Source: Pseudoxanthobacter soli DSM 19599 (GTDB lineage: Bacteria > Pseudomonadota > Alphaproteobacteria > Rhizobiales > Segnochrobactraceae). Taken from it: DNA of 62,786 bases. Within the stretch, counting starts at the first letter, position 1. The number at the start of each line of letters is the position of its first letter. Both the position numbers and the translations under genes were made by a program. The stretch lies in NCBI GenBank assembly GCA_945898215.1, contig CAMDHY010000012.1:1-62786 (forward strand), written 5' to 3'. The notes under the pieces were generated by a model. It was not told the DNA's origin. It was given only the letters and a program-made list of their open reading frames with translations, and made no database searches. Positions 46,491-56,421 of this stretch are shown one piece after another.

Positions 46491-49181
46491 TCAGGCCGCC
46501 TCGCTGTCGCCGCCGACGAGGATCTCGCGCTTGCCGGCGTGGTTTGCCGGGCCGACGATGCCCTCGCGCTCCATGCGCTCGACGATCGAGGCGGCGCGGT
46601 TGTAGCCGATCTGCAGGCGGCGCTGGACGTAGGAGGTCGACGCCTTGCGGTCGCGCAGCACCACGGCGACGGCACGGTCGTAGAGGTCGGCGGATTCTTC
46701 CAGGCCGTCGAGGCCTGTGGAGCCGCCACCTGCGTCACCATCCTCCTCGTCGTCGCCGACGGTGATCTGGTCAAGATAATCGGGCGACCCTTGCGTCTTC
46801 AGATGGGCGACGATCGCCTCGACCTCCTGGTCGCTGATGAACGGCCCGTGGACGCGCTGGATGCGGCCGCCGCCGGCCATGTAGAGCATGTCGCCCTGGC
46901 CGAGCAGTTGCTCGGCGCCCATCTCGCCGAGGATGGTGCGGCTGTCGATCTTCGACGTCACCTGGAAGGAGATGCGGGTCGGGAAGTTCGCCTTGATGGT
47001 TCCGGTGATGACGTCCACTGACGGGCGCTGGGTGGCGGTGATGATATGGATGCCGGCGGCGCGCGCCATCTGGGCGAGGCGCTGCACGGCGCCCTCGATG
47101 TCCTTGCCGGCGACCATCATCAGGTCCGCCATCTCGTCGATGATGACGACGATGAACGGCATCGGCTCGGAGGCGATCTCCTCCTCCTCGAAGATCGGCT
47201 CGCCAGTGGTGCGGTCGAAGCCGGTCTGGACGATGCGCGACAGCACCTCGCCCTTCTCCGCTGCCTCGGCGACCCGGGCGTTGAAGCCGTCGATGTTGCG
47301 CACGCCGAGCTTCGACATCTTGCGGTAGCGCTCCTCCATCTCGCGCACCGTCCACTTCAGCGCCACGACCGCCTTCTTCGGGTCGGTGACGACGGGGGCG
47401 AGCAGGTGCGGGATGCCGTCATAAACGGAGAGCTCGAGCATCTTCGGGTCGACCATGATCAGCCGGCACTGGTCCGGCGTCATGCGGTAGAGCAGCGAGA
47501 CGAGGAAGGTGTTGATCGCCACCGACTTGCCCGAGCCGGTGGTGCCGGCGACGAGGAGATGCGGCATGCGGGCGAGGTCGGCGATCACCGGCTCGCCGCC
47601 GATCGTCTTGCCGAGGCAGAGGGCGAGCTTCTGCTTGGTCTTCTCGAACTCGGCCGAGGCGACGAGCTCGCGCAGGAACACCGTCTCGCGCTTCAGATTC
47701 GGCAGTTCGATGCCGATGGCGTTCTTGCCGGGGATGACGGCGACACGCGCCGACACCGCGCTCATCGAGCGGGCGATGTCGTCGGCGAGACCGATGACGC
47801 GCGACGACTTGATGCCGGGCGCCGGCTCGAGCTCGTAGAGGGTGACCACCGGGCCGGGGCGGACGTTGACGATCTGGCCGCGGACGCCGAAGTCCTCGAG
47901 CACGCCCTCCAGCATGCGGGCGTTGTTCTCCAGCGCGGCCGTGTCGATCTGCGGGTTCTTCGCCGCCGGCTTCGGCTCGGCGAGCAGGCGCACCGGCGGC
48001 AGCTCGAACGGGCCGTCCTTGAGGAGCGAGGGCTGCGCCTCCTGGGCGATGCGACGACCTGGCTTCGGCGGCGCCGCCGGGGGGGTGACGCGGCTGCCGG
48101 CGGTCGGCGTCGGGGCCTGGGCGGCGGCGGCGGGCGCGGTGCGCCGGACGATCGCCGGCTGCGGCGCCGGCTCGAAGTCGCCCGGGTCCATCTCGTCGAT
48201 CAGGGCGTCGTCGAAGGGGGCCTCGTCGTCCTCGTCCTCCGGCGGCTCGTCCGATGCCCCGTAGGCGGGCTCGATGCGCAGGGGCGGTCGCTCGCCGCTG
48301 CCGCCGAAGCGCGGCTCGGTGCGGGCGCGCTCAATCGCCGGCTCGCGCCGACGGGCGGCGGTGGCGGCCACCTCGATGCCCATGTCGTCGAAGCCGTCGT
48401 CCTCGTCGTCGCGCCGCTTGCGGGCGAACAGCCGCGACAGCCAGGCGGAAATGGTGAGGCGCCAGTGGGCGGCCGCGCCGTGCAGGATCGCCAGCAGGCC
48501 GGGCTTGTCGTCCTCGTCGTCCTCCTCCTCGGCGACCGGCACGCGCGGATCGGCGCTGCGGCGGAGCGTCCGGCGCACGGCCAGCGGGTCGGGCACCGCT
48601 TCCGGCGCCGGTTCGGCCGGGGCGGGCCAGCCGGACGCGAAGACGAGCAGCGCCAGGCCGAGGATGCCGAGGATCACCTCCGCGACGATCGAGCCGGCGC
48701 CGAACAGCGAGCCGGCGACGGCGTGCGGGAAGAGGGCGACGCGGTCGCCGGCGACACCGCCGAGACCGGTCGGCAGCGGCCAGGTCGCCGGCGGGGCAAG
48801 CGCCGTGGCGGCGCCGCAGAGGAGGGCGGCGGCGACGAGCCAGGCGATCAGGCGGCGGCGGGTGATCCGCGCCGGCTGCGCGGCCGACAGGCGGATCGCC
48901 CACAGCGCCGGCGGCGCCAGCAGCGCCACGACGGCGACGCCGAACATCTGGATGAGGAAGTCGGCGAGCGAGGCGCCCGCATAGCCCATCAGGTTGTGGA
49001 CCTCGCCGAAGGAGGCGTGGCCGAGGCTTGGGTCCTCCACCGTCCAGGTGGCGAGCGCGACGACGGTCGCCGTCAGCGCCGCGAGCAGTGTCAGGCCGAG
49101 CATCCGCCGGAGGTTACGGCGCAGGAAGCCCGCTTCCGCGGAGGCCGGGGCGGACGTCGGGGCGGTCGCGAGGGTGCGCAT
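46491..49181 (-). CDS. ftsK: DNA translocase FtsK
   Basis: An 896-residue septal translocase. Four membrane segments lie in the first 200 residues. A long Pro/Glu/Asp-rich linker runs to about residue 400. The motor has Walker A with Lys552 (GTTGSGKS) and Walker B ([11 protein letters not shown]). The C-terminal winged-helix gamma domain ([20 protein letters not shown]) reads the orienting DNA sequences. FtsK pumps DNA at the division septum and activates XerCD at dif. The ATG at 49181 lies after an AGAGAAAGAG site. The open frame extends upstream only as a shadow of the aminotransferase gene. Confidence 0.95.
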   Translation of the reverse strand: MRTLATAPTSAPASAEAGFLRRNLRRMLGLTLLAALTATVVALATWTVEDPSLGHASFGEVHNLMGYAGASLADFLIQMFGVAVVALLAPPALWAIRLSAAQPARITRRRLIAWLVAAALLCGAATALAPPATWPLPTGLGGVAGDRVALFPHAVAGSLFGAGSIVAEVILGILGLALLVFASGWPAPAEPAPEAVPDPLAVRRTLRRSADPRVPVAEEEDDEDDKPGLLAILHGAAAHWRLTISAWLSRLFARKRRDDEDDGFDDMGIEVAATAARRREPAIERARTEPRFGGSGERPPLRIEPAYGASDEPPEDEDDEAPFDDALIDEMDPGDFEPAPQPAIVRRTAPAAAAQAPTPTAGSRVTPPAAPPKPGRRIAQEAQPSLLKDGPFELPPVRLLAEPKPAAKNPQIDTAALENNARMLEGVLEDFGVRGQIVNVRPGPVVTLYELEPAPGIKSSRVIGLADDIARSMSAVSARVAVIPGKNAIGIELPNLKRETVFLRELVASAEFEKTKQKLALCLGKTIGGEPVIADLARMPHLLVAGTTGSGKSVAINTFLVSLLYRMTPDQCRLIMVDPKMLELSVYDGIPHLLAPVVTDPKKAVVALKWTVREMEERYRKMSKLGVRNIDGFNARVAEAAEKGEVLSRIVQTGFDRTTGEPIFEEEEIASEPMPFIVVIIDEMADLMMVAGKDIEGAVQRLAQMARAAGIHIITATQRPSVDVITGTIKANFPTRISFQVTSKIDSRTILGEMGAEQLLGQGDMLYMAGGGRIQRVHGPFISDQEVEAIVAHLKTQGSPDYLDQITVGDDEEDGDAGGGSTGLDGLEESADLYDRAVAVVLRDRKASTSYVQRRLQIGYNRAASIVERMEREGIVGPANHAGKREILVGGDSEAA

Positions 49182-49197
49182 GGCGCCGCTCTTTCTC

Positions 49198-50397
49198 TCA
49201 GCCGAGCATGCGGGCGAGACGGTCGAGCGCCGTCCCGGTGGTGGCGAGGTCGTCGACGAGGGCGAGGCGGAGGTAAGCCTCGCCGGGATTGCGGCCGTCG
49301 GGGCCGGGCACGGCGAGGTAGCCGCCGGGCACGGTGCGGAGCCCCGCCTCGCGCCAGAAGCGCAGCGCCGCCGCCTCGCCGCCGCCCCAGGCGGCGACGT
49401 CGAGCCAGAGGAAGAAGCCGGCCGGCGGCACCACCTCGCCGAAGCGGGCCGCGAGCCGCTCGTGGGCGAGGCCGTACTTGGCGTCGTAGAGGCGGCGGTT
49501 CTCGGTGACGTGGCGCTCGTCGCCGTAGGCGGCGACGGCCACCGCCTGCAGCGGCGTCGGCACCTGCGGCGCCGCGGTGTTGCGGAGCCGCGTCCAGCGG
49601 GCGAGGAAGTCCGGGTCGCCGGCGGCGAAGCCGCAGCGCAGCCCCGGCAGGTTCGAGCGCTTCGACAGCGAGTTGAAGGCGACGATGCCGTCGAGGCCGA
49701 GACCATAGCGGGCCGCCTCCAGCACGCCGGGCGGCGGCGCTGTGGTCGCCCGGTAGAGCTCGGAATAGCACTCGTCGGCGAACACCATGAAGCGGTGGCG
49801 GCGGGCGATCTCTATCAGCCCCCGCCAGTCGTCGAGGGACATCACGGTGCCCTGCGGGTTCGACGGCGAGGCGAGGTAGATCGCGATGGTGCGCTCGAGC
49901 AGCGCCGGATCGAGGGTCGCGAGGTCCGGCAGCACGCCACCGGGGGAGGCCGGCGACAGCGCCACCGCCTCGGCGCCCGCCGCCTCCGCTCCGGCCGCGT
50001 AGGCCTGGTAGAGCGGGTTCGGCATCAGGATCGCCGGCCGCCCGGACTTGCCGCCGGCGCTGTCGCGGGCCTCGATCGCGGCGAAGAACAGGCCCTCGCG
50101 GCTGCCGTTCAGCGGCAGCACGCCGGTCTCCGGGTCGATCAGGCCGGCGAGTGCGTAGCGATTGTCGAGCCAGTCGGCGACAGCGCGACGGAAGGCGTCG
50201 GTGCCGCGGATCGCCGGATAGCGGCCGAAGCCGTCGAGGTTCGCCGACAGCACCGGGCCGACGAAGGGCGGGATCGGATGGCGCGGCTCGCCGACGGCGA
50301 GATCGATCGGGCTCGCCCCCGGCGTGATCCCGGAGATCAGCCGGGCGAGCCGTTGGAAGGGAGACTGGAACCGGGCCGGCGACAGGGCAGCGGACAT
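49198..50397 (-). CDS. Class I/II aminotransferase, succinyldiaminopimelate-aminotransferase-like
   Basis: A 399-residue PLP enzyme of the aspartate-aminotransferase fold, with Lys246 in [12 protein letters not shown] as the Schiff-base lysine. The SLSKRSN motif is typical of DapC, which aminates N-succinyl-2-amino-6-oxopimelate in lysine and peptidoglycan synthesis. DapC activity is therefore likely but not proven. It is followed 16 nt later by ftsK, so it links wall precursor supply with division. Confidence 0.82.
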   Translation of the reverse strand: MSAALSPARFQSPFQRLARLISGITPGASPIDLAVGEPRHPIPPFVGPVLSANLDGFGRYPAIRGTDAFRRAVADWLDNRYALAGLIDPETGVLPLNGSREGLFFAAIEARDSAGGKSGRPAILMPNPLYQAYAAGAEAAGAEAVALSPASPGGVLPDLATLDPALLERTIAIYLASPSNPQGTVMSLDDWRGLIEIARRHRFMVFADECYSELYRATTAPPPGVLEAARYGLGLDGIVAFNSLSKRSNLPGLRCGFAAGDPDFLARWTRLRNTAAPQVPTPLQAVAVAAYGDERHVTENRRLYDAKYGLAHERLAARFGEVVPPAGFFLWLDVAAWGGGEAAALRFWREAGLRTVPGGYLAVPGPDGRNPGEAYLRLALVDDLATTGTALDRLARMLG

Positions 50398-50443
50398 GCG
50401 AACGCGACGGCCTCGCAGCAGAGGGAAATCCGCAGCGAGGCTA

Positions 50444-50466
50444 GCGCGGCTATGGTTAAGCCGCGC
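50444..50466 (-). terminator. Weak hairpin between htpG and the aminotransferase gene
   Basis: An 8-bp stem (GCGCGGCT with AGCCGCGC, 50444-50451 and 50459-50466) with a 7-nt loop lies just beyond the htpG stop codon on the minus strand. No T-run follows, so it may only stabilise the htpG message. Confidence 0.35.
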
Positions 50467-50497
50467 TTAATCCTCTCCGCCCGGCCGCGGCCCGTCC

Positions 50498-52426
50498 TCA
50501 GCCTTCGCCGCCGGCGACGCCAGCCGCGATGAGCCGGTCGAGGCGGCGGGCGAAGTCTGCCGGATCCTCCGGCAGTTCACCCTCGAGGATGCGCGCCTGG
50601 GCATAGAGGAGGTGGGCCGCGTCGGTCACCGCCTCGCCGGCGCCGCCGGTGGCGGCGCGCTTCGCCAGCGCCTTGACGAGGCCGTTGCGCGGATTGAGCT
50701 CGAGCACCGGCTTCACGGTGCAGGCCTGCGAGCGGCCGCGGGCGAGCAGCTTCTCGAGCTGCCGGTCCGGCCCGAACTCCGGTGCGACGAGGCAGACCGG
50801 GCTCTCGGCGAGGCGCGCCGAGGTGCGCACGTCGCTGACGCGCTCGCCGAGGCGCTCCTTCAGGAGAGCGACGAGCACGGCGACGTCGGCCGGCCGGGCC
50901 GGATCCTCGTCGGCCGCGGCCTCGCCCGTGAGCGGGATGAGTTCGAGATCGGCCGCGCCCTGGGTCACCGAACGGAACGGCTTGCCCTCGTAGCCGAGCG
51001 CCGTCTGCACCCAGAAGGCGTCGACGGGGTCGGTGAGGAGCAGCACCTCGATGCCGCGGGCACGGTAGCCTTCCAGATGCGGGCTCGCCTTGACGCCGTC
51101 GGCGCTGTCGCCGAGCAGGTAGTAGATCGCCGTCTGGTTCTCGCGGGCACCCGCCAGCACCTCGGCGAGGCTGCGCCAGCCGTCGGGCGTCGTGCTGGTG
51201 CGGAAGCGGGCGACCTTGAACAGCCCGTCGCGCCGGTCGGGCTCCTCGTAGAGCCCTTCCTTGATGACGGCGCCGAAGGCCTCCCAGATGCCGATGAAGC
51301 GCTCGGGCTCCTTGTCGGCGAGCTTCTCGAGGTCGGTCAGGATGCGGCCGGTGAGCCCGCGGCGGATCGCCTCCAGCACCGGGTTCGACTGCAGCATCTC
51401 GCGCGACAGGTTGAGCGGCAGGTCCTCGGAATCGACGACGCCGCGGACGAACCGTAGCCACGCCGGCAACAACGGCGCCTCATCGGTGATGAAGACGCGC
51501 CGCACATAGAGCTTGATGCGGCCGCGCCGGTCGGGGTCGAACAGGTCGAACGGCTTCTGCGACGGCACGAAGGCGAGCACGGCATACTCGGTGCGGCCCT
51601 CGGCGCGGAAGTGCACCGTCAGCGCCGGCTCGGCCGGGTCGCCGGAGACGTAGGTGTAGAAGTCGCGGTACTCGGCCTCGGTGACGGACGCCTTCGGCTT
51701 CGTCCACAGCGCCGAGCCGTCGACCAGCGTGCGGCGCGCGTCGGCACCTGCCTTCATCACCGCGATCGGCACGGGGATGTGGGCGCAGTGGGCGCGGACG
51801 ATGCGCTCGACCTCGTCCTCGTCGGCGAAGTCGCGGGCGTCGTCGGCGAGTTCCAGCACGACGCGGGTGCCGCGCACGGGCGCGTCGTCGCCCGCGGGCG
51901 CGATGGTGAAGGAGCCGGAGCCGTCGGACGACCAGGTCCAGGCCTCGCCGGAGCCGGCGCGCCGGCTCGTCACCGTCACGGTCTTCGCCACCATGAAGGC
52001 CGAGTAGAAGCCGACGCCGAACTGGCCGATCAGTGCGCTGCTCTCCGACTTACCCGCCGCCTGGTCGGCGATCGCCTCGACGAAGGCGCGCGTGCCGGAG
52101 CGGGCGATGGTGCCGAGATTGTCGACGAGCTCGTCGCGGCTCATGCCGATGCCGTTGTCGGAAACGGTCAGCGTTCCGGCCTCGGCGTCGACCGCCACGA
52201 CGATCTCGAAGGCGGCGTCGTCGCCGAGGAGGCCGGCGTCGGTAAGCGCGGCGTAGCGCAGCTTCTCGCAGGCGTCGGCGGCGTTGGAGACGAGCTCCCG
52301 CAGGAAGACGTCGCGGTTGGAATAGACCGAGTGCACCATCAGCCGCAGAAGCTGGGCGACGTCGGCGGAGAATGGACGGGTTTCTGGCGAGGCGGCCGCG
52401 GCGGCCGGTTCGGCTTCGACGGTCAT
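50498..52426 (-). CDS. htpG: Molecular chaperone HtpG (Hsp90)
   Basis: A 642-residue Hsp90. The N-terminal ATPase domain has the Bergerat-fold motifs NAADACEKLRY, DNGIGM and IGQFGVGFYSAFMVA. The middle domain (residues about 240-510) includes LPLNLSREMLQSN, followed by the dimerisation domain. It helps folding of selected client proteins, especially under stress. The ATG at 52426 begins an Ala-rich extension of about 15 residues before the conserved fold. A heat-shock-type promoter candidate lies upstream. Confidence 0.94.
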   Translation of the reverse strand: MTVEAEPAAAAASPETRPFSADVAQLLRLMVHSVYSNRDVFLRELVSNAADACEKLRYAALTDAGLLGDDAAFEIVVAVDAEAGTLTVSDNGIGMSRDELVDNLGTIARSGTRAFVEAIADQAAGKSESSALIGQFGVGFYSAFMVAKTVTVTSRRAGSGEAWTWSSDGSGSFTIAPAGDDAPVRGTRVVLELADDARDFADEDEVERIVRAHCAHIPVPIAVMKAGADARRTLVDGSALWTKPKASVTEAEYRDFYTYVSGDPAEPALTVHFRAEGRTEYAVLAFVPSQKPFDLFDPDRRGRIKLYVRRVFITDEAPLLPAWLRFVRGVVDSEDLPLNLSREMLQSNPVLEAIRRGLTGRILTDLEKLADKEPERFIGIWEAFGAVIKEGLYEEPDRRDGLFKVARFRTSTTPDGWRSLAEVLAGARENQTAIYYLLGDSADGVKASPHLEGYRARGIEVLLLTDPVDAFWVQTALGYEGKPFRSVTQGAADLELIPLTGEAAADEDPARPADVAVLVALLKERLGERVSDVRTSARLAESPVCLVAPEFGPDRQLEKLLARGRSQACTVKPVLELNPRNGLVKALAKRAATGGAGEAVTDAAHLLYAQARILEGELPEDPADFARRLDRLIAAGVAGGEG

Positions 52427-52492
52427 GGCGAGCTTCCGGGCGTCGATTTCAGGGCGTGCCCGCGCAACGGCAAACGCCGCACAGGCTGGCCG

Positions 52493-52523
52493 CTATATCG
52501 GCGCGCCGGGCGGCGCGCGCAAG
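52493..52523 (-). promoter_or_regulatory. Candidate RpoH (sigma-32) promoter of htpG
   Basis: On the minus strand, CTTGCGC (from 52523) and GCCGATAT (ending near 52494) are 14 nt apart, matching the layout of heat-shock promoters (CTTGAAA, 13-15 nt, CCCCATNT) except at some positions. It would start transcription about 60 nt before the htpG ATG, a sensible leader. Regulation of htpG by RpoH is established in alphaproteobacteria. Confidence 0.5.
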
Positions 52524-52538
52524 ACGTGCCGTCTCGCC

Positions 52539-55500
52539 TCAGGCAAACAGGAAATGGGTTCCGTCGACGTCCGCGCGGACGCGCCCCAGCAGGAGGATCG
52601 TTCCGTCGCCGTAGTCGACGAGCAGCCCGGCGTTCGTCTCCGTGAGGACGAGATCGTCGATATCGGCGAGGCCGGCCACGGCCGTCAGGTCGACGCGATC
52701 GACGTCCTCGAAGCCCTTGATGCGGTCGGCCCCGTCGCCGGCGGCGAAGCGGAACTGGTCGTCCCCGTCGCCGCCCTTGAGCATGTCGTCGTCGCCGCCG
52801 CCGTCCAGGATGTCGTCGTCGTCGCCGCCCTCCAGCGTGTCGTCGCCACCGCGGCCGGCGAGGAAGTCGAGGTTGCCGCCACCGGCGAGGAGGTTGCCGA
52901 GCTTGTCGCCGAAGAAGCCGTCGGAGCCGGCTCCGCCGAGCACGTCCTCGAAGCCGTCGACGGAGAAGCCGGTGCCGTCGAAGCCGGTGCCCTTGCCGTC
53001 GGCGAGGTCGACGAAGGCGACGAGGTCCTCCTGGCCGTAGAGGGCGAAGGAGAGGAGATCGCGGTCCTCGCCGCCGTCGAGCGCGTCGGCGCCGAAGATG
53101 TAGCCGACGGTGTCGTCACCCGCGCCGCCGAAGACCGTCTCGTCGCCGTCGCCGGTGGAGATTTCGTCATTGCCGACGCCACCTTTCAGCTGGTCGTCGC
53201 CGGAGTCCGACACGATGATGTCGTCGCCGTCGCCGCCGACGACGGTGTCGTCGCCGAAGCCGCCGTCGAGCCGGTTGGCCTCGTCGTCGCCGACGAGGCG
53301 GTCGTCGTGGAAGGAGCCCGCGAGGTTCTCGATGTTCTTCCAGGTGATCTGCGCACCACCGACGGTCGCTGTGCCATCCGCGAGGTTGATCTGAACCCCG
53401 CTGGCGACCCCCCGGAACCCCAGCACATCCTTGCCGCCGCCGCCGTCGAAGCTGTCCGCACCACCGCCGGCGACGAGGAAGTCCGAGCCGCCGCCGCCTT
53501 CGAGCACGTCCTTGCCGGAATCCCCGCCGATCAGGACGTCGCGCCCGTCGCCGCCGATCAGGGTGTCGTCGCCGGCCCCGCCGTCGAGGGTCTCGTCGAG
53601 GTCTGTGCCGGCGAGGCGGTCGCCCGAGGCGCCACCGATCACGTGCTCGATGCCGGCGACGGTGAACGCGCCGTCGCCGATCTTGCCGGTCCCGGCGCCG
53701 AGATCGACCGAGAGGGCTTCGTTCGGGCCTCCGCCGGCGAGCCACGCGAAGGTCAGCAGGTCGAAGCGGCCCTTGCCGCCGTCGTACTGCTCGAACTCCC
53801 CGTTTCCGCCGACGAGCACGTCGTCGCCCTGATCGCCCGAAAGCCCGTCGTTGCTGGCGCCACCGTCCAGCGTGTCGTTGCCGCCGCCGCCCTGCAACTC
53901 GTCCGCCCCGGCGCCGCCGAACAGGCGCTCATTGGCGTCAGAGCCGAAGATGTCGTCGCCGCCGCCGCCGCCGTCGATGCTCGAGACATTGCTGCGGTGG
54001 ACGTCGTCGGTGGCGACCAGCGTGTCGTCGCCCCTGCCCCCGACCAGCACCTCGAAGTCGGCCGCCCACTCGACCCGGCCGACGGCGAAGTCGAGGATCT
54101 GCGCGGCGAGGTCGACGCGCACCCCGTCGGCGAACTTCTCGAAGCTCAGCGTGTCGAGGTCGTCGCCACCGACCACCAGCATGTCGGCGCCCTCGGAGAC
54201 GAGCACGCGGTCATCGCCGGCACCTCCGACGAGCACCTCCTGGCCCTGGCGCAGTCCGGCAGTGCCGCGCAGCACGTCGTCGCCGTCGCCGCCGAGCAGG
54301 GTGTCGTCGCCGTCGTCGCTACCGATGAGCCGGTCTGCCCCGGCGAGGCCGCGCAGGTCGTCGCTGCCGCCGCCGCCGAGGAGGAGGTTCGCGTTGTCGC
54401 TGCCGATCAGCCGGTCGGTCTTGGCGGTGCCCCGGACGTTCTGGATGCCGTCCCAGGTGACGAAGGCGCCGAACATCTCCTGTCCGCCTTGCGACAGGTC
54501 GAAGATGATGCCGATCGTCCTGAGCTCGAACGAGAGCATGTTGGTGCCCTCGTCGCCGTGGAACTCGTCGGCGCCGGTCCAGGCGAGCAGCGTGTCGTCG
54601 CCGCCTCCGCCGTGGACGCGATCGGCACCGCCGTGGCCGCCGAACACGATGTCGGCCTGGTCGCCGCCGGAGATGCTGTCGTCGCCGACGCCACCGTCGA
54701 GCGAATCGCTGCCGCGGCCACCCAGCACAGAATCCATTCCCGCTGTGCCGTCGAGCGTGTCGGCGCCATCGTTGCCCTCGAGGAAGTTCGCGGCGCTGTT
54801 GCCCTTGAGCGAATCGTCGCCCGAGCCGAGCCGAGCGTTCTCGATGACGCAGATGCCGAAGCCGCCGTTGTCGTAGGCGGCGAAGACGCTGCCGCCGGCG
54901 TTGATGGCCTTGCCGTCGGCGTCCTCGCCGACCTTTGCAAGCTGGGCCTCGGACAAGGTGATCGAAGCGCCGCCCTTGAGGCTGCCGGTGGCGCCGGTCG
55001 CATAGTTGCGCAGGTCGTAGGTATCGATGCCACCGCCATCCCAGATCGTCTCGTAGACGCGATTGGCGACGGGGGCGCCCTGTGCGACGCCGTCGATCGA
55101 CTTCTCGCCGGTGGTCGGATCCCAGGAATAGATCGTGCCTGCGGATCGCGTCGACGTGTTGAGTCCATAGAGATACTGGATCGCCAGAATGTCGATCGGC
55201 ATCAGGGACTGCACGTGGCTGCCGTCTGCGTTCTGTAGGCCGGCCGCCGGGTCCGCGCCCTTGAAGGACCGGTAGGACATCACGGTGTTGTCCATGAAGT
55301 CCGTTCTTTCCGGCATCTTGCCGAAACCGTCAGCGTTGTGCGGATGACTGAGGCCGAGGGCATGTCCCAGCTCGTGGATCACCGTGTAGAAGCCGTAGTC
55401 GCCCTTCTGCCAGCTCGTATCCGACCGGGTGTTGCCGAAGAAGACGTCACCGGACTTGAACTGATCCGCGGCGTCGCCGTCGGCGCCGTCGCGTCTGGGA

Positions 55501-55979
55501 AACGATGCATAGGAGGTGTTCGGATCGTCGGAGAGGGCGAGACGGACGTCGGCAATCTGGTTCGACGGCAGTTCCGTGAACGTCAGAAGGCAAATGTCGG
55601 AGTATTGTTCCAAGCCGGCGCGGACGGCGTCCTGCTGCTGGGCGCCGAGTTGCGCGAGGTTGTCGGTGATCGCCTTCTGGTTCGGATACTTGCCGCCGGG
55701 CGCGCCGGTGTCGTAGTCCGACGCCATCGACGGGAAGGCATAGGTCATCTTGAAATCGGCGACCGCCCAGCGGGTCGTCCACAGGATGCCGTCGATGTCC
55801 TTGTCGCCGGAATTGGCGACGGCGTTCAGGTCGTTGGCCGTCGTCGCGCTCAAGATGCTGCCCCCCCAGGCAGGCTCCTTTTCGTCACGTGCAACCGAAG
55901 AAATCTTCTCGTCGCCAGCGACCGTGTCGCCACCGAGAGTTGAGTTCCTGCGTGAAGAAAGTCGTGGTCCCCCGACCAC
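52539..55979 (-). CDS. Serralysin-type (M10) metalloprotease with long RTX calcium-binding repeat region
   Basis: About 1146 residues. The catalytic zinc motif HELGHALGLSH has ligands His202, His206 and His212 with Glu203 as base. The Met-turn MSYRS is at 234-238. From about residue 376 to 1080 there are many RTX nonapeptides of the GGxGxDxLx type, arranged in several blocks. The C-terminus (DGTHFLFA) resembles a type I secretion signal. There is no N-terminal signal peptide, which fits export by a type I system. None of the required transporter genes lie here. The start at GTG 55979 is weakly supported, and residues 1-40 may be non-coding. Confidence 0.85.
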   Translation of the reverse strand: MVGGPRLSSRRNSTLGGDTVAGDEKISSVARDEKEPAWGGSILSATTANDLNAVANSGDKDIDGILWTTRWAVADFKMTYAFPSMASDYDTGAPGGKYPNQKAITDNLAQLGAQQQDAVRAGLEQYSDICLLTFTELPSNQIADVRLALSDDPNTSYASFPRRDGADGDAADQFKSGDVFFGNTRSDTSWQKGDYGFYTVIHELGHALGLSHPHNADGFGKMPERTDFMDNTVMSYRSFKGADPAAGLQNADGSHVQSLMPIDILAIQYLYGLNTSTRSAGTIYSWDPTTGEKSIDGVAQGAPVANRVYETIWDGGGIDTYDLRNYATGATGSLKGGASITLSEAQLAKVGEDADGKAINAGGSVFAAYDNGGFGICVIENARLGSGDDSLKGNSAANFLEGNDGADTLDGTAGMDSVLGGRGSDSLDGGVGDDSISGGDQADIVFGGHGGADRVHGGGGDDTLLAWTGADEFHGDEGTNMLSFELRTIGIIFDLSQGGQEMFGAFVTWDGIQNVRGTAKTDRLIGSDNANLLLGGGGSDDLRGLAGADRLIGSDDGDDTLLGGDGDDVLRGTAGLRQGQEVLVGGAGDDRVLVSEGADMLVVGGDDLDTLSFEKFADGVRVDLAAQILDFAVGRVEWAADFEVLVGGRGDDTLVATDDVHRSNVSSIDGGGGGDDIFGSDANERLFGGAGADELQGGGGNDTLDGGASNDGLSGDQGDDVLVGGNGEFEQYDGGKGRFDLLTFAWLAGGGPNEALSVDLGAGTGKIGDGAFTVAGIEHVIGGASGDRLAGTDLDETLDGGAGDDTLIGGDGRDVLIGGDSGKDVLEGGGGSDFLVAGGGADSFDGGGGKDVLGFRGVASGVQINLADGTATVGGAQITWKNIENLAGSFHDDRLVGDDEANRLDGGFGDDTVVGGDGDDIIVSDSGDDQLKGGVGNDEISTGDGDETVFGGAGDDTVGYIFGADALDGGEDRDLLSFALYGQEDLVAFVDLADGKGTGFDGTGFSVDGFEDVLGGAGSDGFFGDKLGNLLAGGGNLDFLAGRGGDDTLEGGDDDDILDGGGDDDMLKGGDGDDQFRFAAGDGADRIKGFEDVDRVDLTAVAGLADIDDLVLTETNAGLLVDYGDGTILLLGRVRADVDGTHFLFA

Positions 55980-56132
55980 ATGAAGCTATTGCACGATCGG
56001 CAGCTCTGCTGCTTCAAGTCAATGGCGAAGACTTGCAGGACAGCACCGAGAACGATCAACTTCGCGTGCAGTATCGTCGTCGGGTCGTCTGCGAGCGACT
56101 GCCCGCCCGGTCGACGGTTTCACCATGGTTCA

Positions 56133-56165
56133 AAAGAAAACGGGCCGACCCCGGAGGGTCGGCCC
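56133..56165 (-). terminator. Strong Rho-independent terminator, minus strand
   Basis: A perfect 10-bp stem (GGGCCGACCC with GGGTCGGCCC, 56142-56151 and 56156-56165) with a 4-nt loop is followed on the minus strand by GTTTTCTTTT. This is the clearest terminator in the window. It most likely ends the six-gene operon whose last coding gene stops at 56422, leaving a tail of about 260 nt. Confidence 0.85.
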
Positions 56166-56337
56166 GAATGTCGCCTCGGATGGGACTTGCGTCCTTGCGC
56201 AGGACCAGACCTCGGGGGGCTGGGGGGCTGACTGAAACCAAAGGCCCGATCAGCGCTCCGTCATTAGCGACATCGACGATCATAAGGTCCAAAGTGACGG
56301 TGACAGGGCCGCAATTGGGCAACTTCGTGATGCCCAT
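56140..56337 (-). CDS. Possible small ORF upstream of a terminator
   Basis: From ATG 56337 the minus strand encodes about 65 residues, beginning MGITKLPNCGPVTVTLDLMIVD, before the reading frame enters the hairpin at 56142-56165. The frame itself remains open to 56056. The N-terminal 25 residues look protein-like, but there is no strong ribosome binding site. It may instead be the 3' untranslated part of the dehydrogenase operon, or a small RNA. No family is recognised. Confidence 0.25.
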
Positions 56338-56402
56338 CGTTTGCGCTTTCGACCCTTAAGAGACCTCGCCGGGCCTGCCTGATCTCCGGGCAATTCACGG
56401 AA

Positions 56403-56414
56403 ATTGCATGCAAT
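56403..56414. promoter_or_regulatory. Perfect 12-bp palindrome
   Basis: ATTGCATGCAAT reads the same on both strands and lies a few bases beyond the stop codon of the dehydrogenase gene in a relatively AT-rich patch. It has the form of a dimeric regulator's operator, but no regulator or promoter can be assigned to it. Confidence 0.35.
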
Positions 56415-56421
56415 AACCCGC

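Noticed and set aside
52700-54900. Periodic DNA repeats that could be mistaken for a CRISPR array
   Set aside because: The period is imperfect and is explained by RTX nonapeptide codons in an open reading frame. There are no uniform repeats or spacers.
52425-55238. A 937-residue plus-strand open frame opposite the RTX protease
   Set aside because: It is a composition shadow of the GGxGxDxLx repeats: low-complexity Val/Ala/Glu-rich sequence with no domain and no ribosome binding site.
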